A DNA stretch of 64,000 nt, from contig NC_033645.1 of NCBI RefSeq assembly GCF_001540865.1, forward strand, positions 62,001 through 126,000. The letters run 5' to 3'. Positions within the stretch are counted from its first letter, which is position 1, and every line of letters begins with the position of its first letter. Of this stretch, positions 57,760 through 64,000 are shown piece after piece. Both the position numbers and the translations under genes were made by a program. The notes beneath the pieces were generated by a model. That model was not told the DNA's origin. It did no database searches and saw only the letters and a program-made list of their open reading frames with translations. The stretch comes from Ananas comosus. Lineage: Eukaryota; Streptophyta; Magnoliopsida; Poales; Bromeliaceae.

Positions 57760-58470
57760 TCCAACCTTTCGGCATAGTATATGCCCTAAAGAGTCGCCAC
57801 CTTCACGCAAAGAAGCTGTAAATCCGGAAACTGATAAAAAAGCAAGAATATACAACACTGAAGGGATGTAACAGTTCCTCACAAATAGAAACCATATAAA
57901 TGTGAACAACCAAGTAAAAGCACGGGAGAAGAGAGAGGGAAAAAAAAAACTTACAAAAGCAAGAGGGAAATGAAAAGTATACAGTGTAGTGTGAAACCAA
58001 AAAACACATGTTAGCCACCAGCTAAAGTCCGAATTACAAAAGAAGGCAAATTTTTTGGGTAAGAAGGGCGTGTGCACGCCCCACTTAATTTGACAGCACA
58101 ACAAAGCCACATCACAACAAAGCCAGGTAGTGAGGAGAACCCGTTCCCACATATCAGTGCCAAGTAAATAAGCAAATGGGCTAGGCAATATAAAAAACAG
58201 GTCAGGGGGAGGGAGGAGGGGTGGGGGTACCTAGCACAGTAAGCAGGCAGCAACACAGGTGGATAATATAGATGCTTACAATTATGAAATTAGTTAGCAC
58301 TATAATTTAGGCAGTACTATATGTTCTATTGTAAATAGTGTAATTCTACTTTCAAATGCAGGAAGAGGACAGTGCAGAACTTTCTGCAAAAGAGTGCTAT
58401 TTATAGACTCTACCAGATAAAGCAAGTAGAGAGAAGAAGAGGAAAGGAGGGTAACGTAGGAATGACATCA
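57760..58470. other. Stretch upstream of the RPA-like exons
   Basis: A 161-codon frame on the minus strand (57703-58188) is rich in Phe, Leu and Cys and has no recognisable domain. It is probably not a protein. Nothing else is supported. Confidence 0.35.
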
Positions 58471-58477
58471 CTAAATA

Positions 58478-58930
58478 TTGGCATATCTTCCCCCCCTTTT
58501 ATTCCTTTTTTTCTCTCTAGTTAAAACCAGGGACCAAAAANTTTTATTCCTTTTTTTTTACTCTGGTTTAAACCAGGGACCAAAAAAAGAGGCATAAGGG
58601 TCAAATAGATATAGATTTAGGGGCCACCATAATTTTGGATTTCATCGCAACCACACATCACAGAAGCAAGCCCTGGCATATCTTCCCCCCCTTTTATTCT
58701 TTTTTTTCTCTCTAGTTAAAACCAGGGACCAAAAAGTAAGGCATAGGTGCCAAATACAGACAACCGCACATCACAGAAGCAAGCATTGGCATCTCTCCCC
58801 CCCCCCTATTATTCTCTTTTTTTATCGCTGGTTAAAGCCAGGGACCAAAAAGAGAGAGGCATAGGGGGCAAATAGATCTAGATTTAGGGGCCACCATAGT
58901 TTTGGATTTCATCACAACCATACATCACAG
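58478..58930. repeat. Variable tandem repeat with an N inside
   Basis: Units share CATATCTTCCCCCCC, CTCTCTAGTTAAAACCAGGG, ACCAAAAA, GAGGCATA and ATCACAGAAGCAAGC. Starts are near 58482, 58542, 58674 and 58789, with spacing from about 60 to 130 bp. The N at 58541 stands between two copies of TTTTATTCCTTTTTTT-type sequence. Copy number as assembled is not trustworthy. Confidence 0.75.
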
Positions 58931-59142
58931 AAGCAAGCCCATTAACAGTAGAGTATATCCAGAGAGAGATTAGAAATATGAAGCAGAGAGAAGGCTCACC
59001 TGTAGGTATAGGGGTAGAGTCATGAGTAGAGAGAGGGCTCACCTATACTCGATAGGTATAATGGCCGAGCCATCAGCCAGCAGAGGGGAGACCTCACCTG
59101 TAAGGCTTGTAGGTATAGGCATAGACCCATGAGAGATGGTCC
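58931..59142. repeat. GA-rich sequence
   Basis: AGAGAGAGGGCTCACCTGTA-like segments occur near 58985-59010 and 59030-59060. No gene. Confidence 0.4.
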
Positions 59143-59290
59143 AACCCGATGACAGCTAAGGAGAGATGGCGAGGGTAGCGCTGAGCCGCCAAACCCGATG
59201 ACTGTAAAGGAGCGATGGCGCGGGTAACGCCGAGCCGCAAACCCGATGATAACTAAGGAGCGTTGGCGAGGGTAACGCCGAGCCGCCGAG
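59143..59290. repeat. Three tandem units of 47-49 bp
   Basis: Each begins AACCCGATGA and ends near AACGCCGAGCCGC (starts 59143, 59192 and 59239), with a few substitutions. GC-rich and not visibly coding. Confidence 0.85.
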
Positions 59291-59898
59291 GAGAGAAGAG
59301 AGTGAAATCGTTTGGGTGAGGAGAGGGACGGCGCGAGGAGTAGAGAGAGAGGCGCGAGAGAGCGACGGGGAGAGCGAGAGCTAAAGCGAGAGAGAGAGAA
59401 CGGCGGGGAGAGAGAGCGGTGGGTAGAGAGAGAAAGGGAGAGAGAGATAGGGGAGATAGAGATGGCCTGAGGGAGAGAGAGATAGAGGAGAGCATCGGGT
59501 AGAGAGAGGGACGGTTAGAGAGAGATAGGAGGAGACAGAGATGGGTTGAGGGGAGGAGAGAGAGAGAGAGAGAGAGAGAGAGGAGGGAGTTTTACAGCTG
59601 TTTTATTAATTTTTTACTTTTATTTTTTTTTCCAGCGTCAACTCTTGAACGCCTAGCACGTGGTTAGAGAGAGATAGGGAGAGATAGAGATGGGTTGAGG
59701 GAGAGAGAGAGAGGAGAGGGGGTTCTACAGTTGTTTTTTTTTTTCTTCATTTGTTTTTTTTGGTTCGCAGCCCCACCTCTTCAACTGCTGCCACGTGGAT
59801 TTGGCTTCCCTCCACTCTCCACGTGGCACCGTTGTACCGTCAAATAGAATAGTTATAGATTGTACTTTACATCAATTGTATAATTATATAAATTGTTG

Positions 59899-59931
<33 letters not shown>

Positions 59932-59934
59932 GAG
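59291..59934. other. Purine-rich low-complexity stretch
   Basis: Dominated by GAGAGA to about 59720, including (GA)n at 59561-59581 and 59921-59941. It has two copies of AGAGATGGGTTGAGG, at about 59537 and 59688. No gene. Confidence 0.5.
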
Positions 59935-59939
59935 AGAGA

Positions 59940-60183
59940 GTTGGACTGGGCTACTATTAGTAGCAAAATTTCATTGTTGCTACCAGTTTTTTAGCCTTTG
60001 GATTAACTCTTTTTATTATTTCTAACCATTGCATTAAATACTATAACCCAGTGGGGACCACTCAGCCTAGGGGGGCCACTCAACTCTAACTGACTAATAT
60101 CATCCTGACCCTACAATTTTTCATCCAAGGGTTAAAAATTTGATAGCAAAAAGAGCGTTTTACTATTAATAATATTCCAGCCT
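59940..60183. mobile_element. MITE of the F2/F3 group
   Basis: The left end GTTGGACTGGGCTACTATTA and the right end TACTATTAATAATATTCCAG-CC are inverted relatives. TAGCAAAATTT pairs with AAATTTGATAGCAAAAA. The right edge runs into (AT)n. Confidence 0.55.
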
Positions 60184-60203
60184 AATATATATATATATAT
60201 ATN

Positions 60204-60260
<57 letters not shown>
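60184..60260. repeat. (AT)n run containing an N at 60203
   Basis: A long AT microsatellite split by an N. Its true length is unknown. Confidence 0.9.
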
Positions 60261-60261
<1 letters not shown>

Positions 60262-60954
60262 AGAGAGGTACGGAGGCGGCAGTATCAATAATAAGTCATC
60301 CGATTCGACTATCGGTTTTATTAGACATAATTTACATTATTAAAACTATTTAAAAATCAAATTTTATAATTTATTGACTTTATTTGCCTAGTAAACAACT
60401 AGCTTTAAAATGAACAGTTGAAAATAAAAATCTCATACAAAACAAAACAGTGATAAAAAACTCAAATTTTACGTCAAAAATATTAATTTTTCTATTAATG
60501 TTAAGTAGAATTTTATATTAAAGTTTCATATAATTTAGATTGTTCTACATGTTAAACTTTAAAACGTACCACATCGACCATTAAAATCGTCATTTTTTAG
60601 ACATTTTGATCACTTACTAAATGAAATCAAAAAATTATGAAAATTTCGTTTCTAAATAATTCCAATAGCGTATTATGCCTAGCGTAGAGTATAAAAAATA
60701 AAATTTTTATTAACATTTTATTATCTGTCAGTATTTGTAAAGTTAAATTATCCTAATAATTTTATTTAAAAAATCAATCAAATTTTTAGTTTTGATAGTT
60801 ATTTTATAAATAATTTTTTTAACTAAAAAGTTAAAGTTTGAGGATTTATTTCAAATTACAGAATAGGCGCGGATGTTTTTTTGCTTTACTAAAATTGATT
60901 TGAGGAAAAAAAAACTATTACATGCATCAAGCGTATATTAATCCTTCGTACACC
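60261..60954. other. AT-rich stretch with weak F2-like sequence
   Basis: Words such as AAAAATCAAATTTTATAATT and GACTTTATTTGCCTAG near 60350 recall family F2, but ends are not identifiable. No gene. Confidence 0.35.
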
Positions 60955-61655
60955 TAGAGATGTCAAACGGGCCGGGCGGCCAGCAGGTTGTTCGGCCCGA
61001 CACAAGAGTGGGTCGGGCCGAGGCACGGCAGGAGTACCGTAGCACTCGTATCGGACCGGCCCGGCCTGGCCAGATAAATCGGATCGTGTTGGGCCTTGGT
61101 GGCCCTGCACGGCACGACATGACACGGGTCTGGGCCGTGCCGGGTCTGTTGGGAGGCCCCGGCCCGGCACGGCCCGAGTGACCCGTGTCCAAGGGTATGC
61201 TATGGCAGACCATTGGGAGGTGGGCATTTTGATCCTTTCGGACCAAAATACATTTTCCAACAACCAAAAATTTGACGATTGGGAGAGTATTTTGATTCAA
61301 AAAATATTTAAAATTTTTAAATAATTTTAAAATTTTAAAATTTTTATATATTTTTTAAATTTTAAATTTTTTTCACTTATATATTATTTTTAAAAAATAA
61401 TATTTTTAATTTTTATTTTTAAAAAAATTTAAATATTTTTTAAATAAAATTAATAAATAAGAGAGGCTGGCCTGAAGCCTGGCCCGACTGGCACGACCCG
61501 TACCACTTGGGCCGGGGCGCCGTGCTGGGTCGGGGTCCAAAAACTTTGGCTTAGCACGGTCGGGTCGTGCCAGGCTGGCCTTCGGCACGTTTCAGCCGGA
61601 CTAAATGTGGGCCGTACCAGCTTGGCACGGTCCACATTACATCTCTACATACATC
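60947..61655. mobile_element. hAT-like non-autonomous element rich in GGCCCGGC words
   Basis: The element at 60955-61647 begins TAGAGATGTCAAACGGGCC and ends CCACATTACATCTCTA. The 8-bp flanks CGTACACC and CATACATC agree at six of eight. The two GC-rich ends (GGCACGGC, GGCCGGGC) are inverted around a very AT-rich centre. Related in its termini to 11635-12109. Confidence 0.75.
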
Positions 61656-62031
61656 GCAACATATATTAGATGATTAATATTTTAATATCAAATTTTAATT
61701 ACATATATATATGATCTATAAAGTCTAATAATTTAAATTATATTTAATGAATTAATTTTAAATTTTCAATTAAAGAGTTTTAGGCATGTGGTGTATGTAC
61801 AAATATACACTTGGTGTAGAGAATGCTATTAGAATGTACTCATAATTTCAAGAGGGAAGAAATCTTTACTTGCACCTAATTTATACCAATACTCCAAAAT
61901 ATGTAATATAAAATATCTAAATAATTTATTGTATTATATAGATTTATCTTTGATACGCGGCAAACTCTCATTGGATTTTGCCTTAATTGGCAACATGGCT
62001 CACTAAGAAAGCCCCCTCTTGATTTGACTGA
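61656..62031. other. Intergenic AT-rich stretch
   Basis: No gene or clear repeat. Confidence 0.4.
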
Positions 62032-62205
62032 ACTGTCTTTTTTTTTTTTTTTTTTGAGAGAGATAGATAGCATGCTATTCGCTTCGTTTATTTCATTTAG
62101 AAATAAACTTAGTTGGAAATGTGAATCAACTAGGATTCGAACTTGGGTCTCGGATATCAACCACCAAGCCCTTTGCAACTTGCTCTAGGGACGGTCGGTA
62201 CTGTC
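62032..62205 (-). mobile_element. SINE family S copy
   Basis: The element at 62038-62199: poly-T, GATAGATAGCATGCTATTCG, AGGATTCGAACTTGGGTC and GCAACTTGCTCTAGGGACGG. A short ACTGTC occurs on both sides. Confidence 0.88.
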
Positions 62206-62644
62206 AAATAGTATTTTTATTATAGATTATTTGCCATGTAAAAGTTGATTGATAAAAAAATAAATTTGGCATTTTGGATATATATGCTGCAAATTTGCTT
62301 CTGAAAGAAAAATGCTATCCATAAACCACCTTTGGAACGTATATCACATACATCAAATTCATTCTTTGGTTCTAATTTGTCACTTATTAATGATTAATAA
62401 AAAGAATTTATCCACTAAATAAGTAAGATGTATAATTTATACACACTTTTAAATATATCGATAGCATTACTCCTAATTAAATGCACGGCCAAGATTCAAA
62501 ATGCTTATGTTACAGATAAAAGGTAATGATTTGCAACATTTTTAGCACTTGTTTCCTGAAGTATACACGTCGCTTACTCAAACGTAGATCACACATTTCT
62601 CTCGAAAAAGAGTATATCACACTTTAGTGTGTTAAACATCATTT

Positions 62645-62702
62645 GTACACTAAAAGTTTAAGCTGTTAAAGAACGGTATTTATATAATTTTATATTTAAC
62701 AC
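62645..62702. repeat. Fragment resembling the small TRIM LTR of 5271-5530
   Basis: ACTAAAAGTTTAAGCTGTTA followed by TTATATTTAACA, then CTCCCCCTCATGTCTGAGCT like the interior of that element. The second LTR is not found. Confidence 0.5.
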
Positions 62703-63097
62703 TCCCCCTCATGTCTGAGCTCGAGACTTTTTGCAAGACCGATGACGTGGATTTGAATTAAAAGGAAGGAAATTAATCTTCCACGCAAGGCCAATTTCTT
62801 TCGCTAAAAATAGAAAAAAAACAAAGATATTTTGATCATACATATTCATTCCTGTCATTTAGTTAGTTGTTAATTAAATTTGATTGTAACTCAATTTTAT
62901 CAAAATACAGCAATTAACTTTGTTACTATTGGTGATGAAGTCAATTATAATAGAAAAAGCGCTAGGAAAGAATAATAAATAATTAACTTTATAACTTAAT
63001 TCTTTCTTTTTTTTTAATGTATGTTTTAAAAGTAGCTTAAATTTTTCTTTTGAAATTCAGTCAAAATTTGAAGCACATAGGTTATAAAGAAAACAAT
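62703..63097. other. Intergenic AT-rich stretch
   Basis: No gene visible. Confidence 0.4.
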
Positions 63098-63278
63098 AAT
63101 TTTGAAACATTTATTTTTTTTTAGAGATAGATAGCACGCGACCCGCTTCGTTTATTTCATTTAGAAATAAACTACGCTGAAAATGTGAATCAACTAAGAT
63201 TCAAACTTGGGTCTCGGGTACCAACCGCCAAGCCCTTTGCCACTTGCTCTAAGGACGGTCGGTAATTTTGAAACATTT
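63098..63278 (-). mobile_element. SINE family S copy with perfect 15-bp TSD
   Basis: The element at 63113-63263 lies between two identical AATTTTGAAACATTT (63098-63112 and 63264-63278). Features: ATAGATAGCACGCGACCCGC and GCCACTTGCTCTAAGGACGG. The B-box position reads AGATTCAAACTTGG, a change in the TTCGAA core. Confidence 0.92.
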
Positions 63279-63327
63279 TTAATCTCTCTCACAGAGTATG
63301 TATATCACGTATTTAACAATGCATCCC

Positions 63328-63493
63328 ACCGATAGTCCTCAGCGCAAGTGGTAAAGGGTTTGATAATTGATACCCGAGGTCTCAAGTTCGAATTCTAGTT
63401 AATTTATATTTTCAACTAAATTTATTTTTAAAAGAAATGTTGGAAGCGGATAGCATGCTATTTTTCTCTCTCAAAAAAAAAAAAAGAAGAAAG
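63328..63493 (+). mobile_element. SINE family S copy, diverged
   Basis: ACCGATAGTCCTCAGCGCAA, AAGTTCGAATTCTAGTTAAT, GGAAGCGGATAGCATGCTAT and poly-A. ACAATGCATCCCA before it resembles ACAATGCACATCCCA after it, so the duplication has later changes. Confidence 0.8.
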
Positions 63494-63865
63494 AAACAAT
63501 GCACAATGCACATCCCACTTGGCTATTGGTTGACGAGCAAAGTTCTTTAAAACCAAATTAAAGAATATTTCATACAAAAAAGGAATCCGCAAATTAATTG
63601 GCTTATTAAAACACCTTTACTTCTATGGTGATTTTTGGATCGTAAATGCAGATTAATCAATTGGCTACATTTTTTACTTTTGCTATTATCAACATTCATG
63701 AAAACTGCTTTTTGACGCCTTCTCTTTCTCTTGAAAAATCTGATCCATGTACGCAGCATTTCATTCGCCAAAACCACTGGTCCAAAATATTTAAACCCAG
63801 TTATTAGTATTATAATTTTTCATTCTTATATTTTTAATTATAATTTTTTTTTCTATTCAATGTAG
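63494..63865. other. Intergenic or intronic stretch before a possible exon
   Basis: No recognisable protein. A pyrimidine-rich run ends in TGTAG at 63865, a good splice acceptor. Confidence 0.35.
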
Positions 63866-63911
63866 GACTATTGTAACACGTGAAGGTCAGGATGACAAAC
63901 TCGAGTTTCAG
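63866..63911 (+). CDS. Possible internal exon of a gene continuing to the right
   Basis: Between a polypyrimidine tract plus TGTAG and the donor CAG|GTGAGC lies a 46-base open segment that reads (x)TIVTREGQDDKLEFQ. Its charged composition and consensus splice sites look genic against AT-rich surroundings. I do not recognise the family, and the neighbouring exons are outside the window or unseen. Confidence 0.35.
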
Positions 63912-64000
63912 GTGAGCAACAGTTTTGACTAAATATGGAAATTTCAATAACCACTCTACTGTGTTGGGAATAATATTTGGTCAATTCGCTCTTTCGTATT

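Noticed and set aside
57703..58188. 161-codon minus-strand frame
   Set aside because: Rich in Phe/Leu/Cys with no domain or codon pattern. It overlaps a possible RPA-like exon in another frame. Judged chance.
1..64000. CRISPR arrays, operons, bacterial-type regulatory sites
   Set aside because: The sequence is a plant nuclear genome with introns. No regularly spaced identical repeats with unique spacers are present.

Overview
The window is nuclear DNA of a flowering plant, most likely a monocot. The genes have GT-AG introns, GC-rich first exons (uridylyltransferase, B-box protein) in AT-rich surroundings, and plant-only families. It is densely filled with small transposons. I cannot name the species from the sequence alone. 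Four single N bases (34932, 43851, 58541, 60203) mark unresolved assembly joins, and at least two of them sit beside suspicious duplications.

Layout. The C-terminal end of a subtilisin-like protease enters from the left (2-565). A ten-exon SH3P2-type BAR/SH3 protein gene lies on the minus strand (3873-12651), with introns full of transposons and one GC-AG intron. From about 12.8 to 34.9 kb there is no intact gene. This stretch holds hAT-like, Mutator-like and Tourist-like elements, TRIM elements, SINEs and solo LTRs, several with target-site duplications readable by eye. Two exons of a PIN-type auxin carrier lie at 34989-35341 (minus) next to an N, without their neighbouring exons. A complete double B-box zinc-finger gene follows (36735-37980, plus). 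Then come a small oxidoreductase-like domain protein (41290-41739, minus), a PTI1-like kinase in five exons (44979-48866, minus), a UTP:RNA uridylyltransferase URT1 in six exons (50876-56177, minus) and the last exons of a replication-protein-A-like gene (56997-57578, minus), possibly Helitron-derived. A lone exon-like segment at 63866-63911 (plus) may open a gene to the right.

The genes are unrelated single-copy housekeeping or regulatory genes, as usual in plants. They cover membrane remodelling and autophagy (SH3P2), light signalling (BBX), phosphorylation signalling (PTI1-like) and mRNA 3' uridylation (URT1). They do not form one pathway or a cluster. The most informative material is the transposon layer: a SINE family with about ten copies, at least five TRIM-like elements, a Mutator-like element inserted inside a TRIM LTR with a 10-bp duplication, a GC-rich Pack-MULE-like element, solo LTRs with perfect duplications, and a 643-bp duplication that looks like an assembly artefact. 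I did not find a new biological system.
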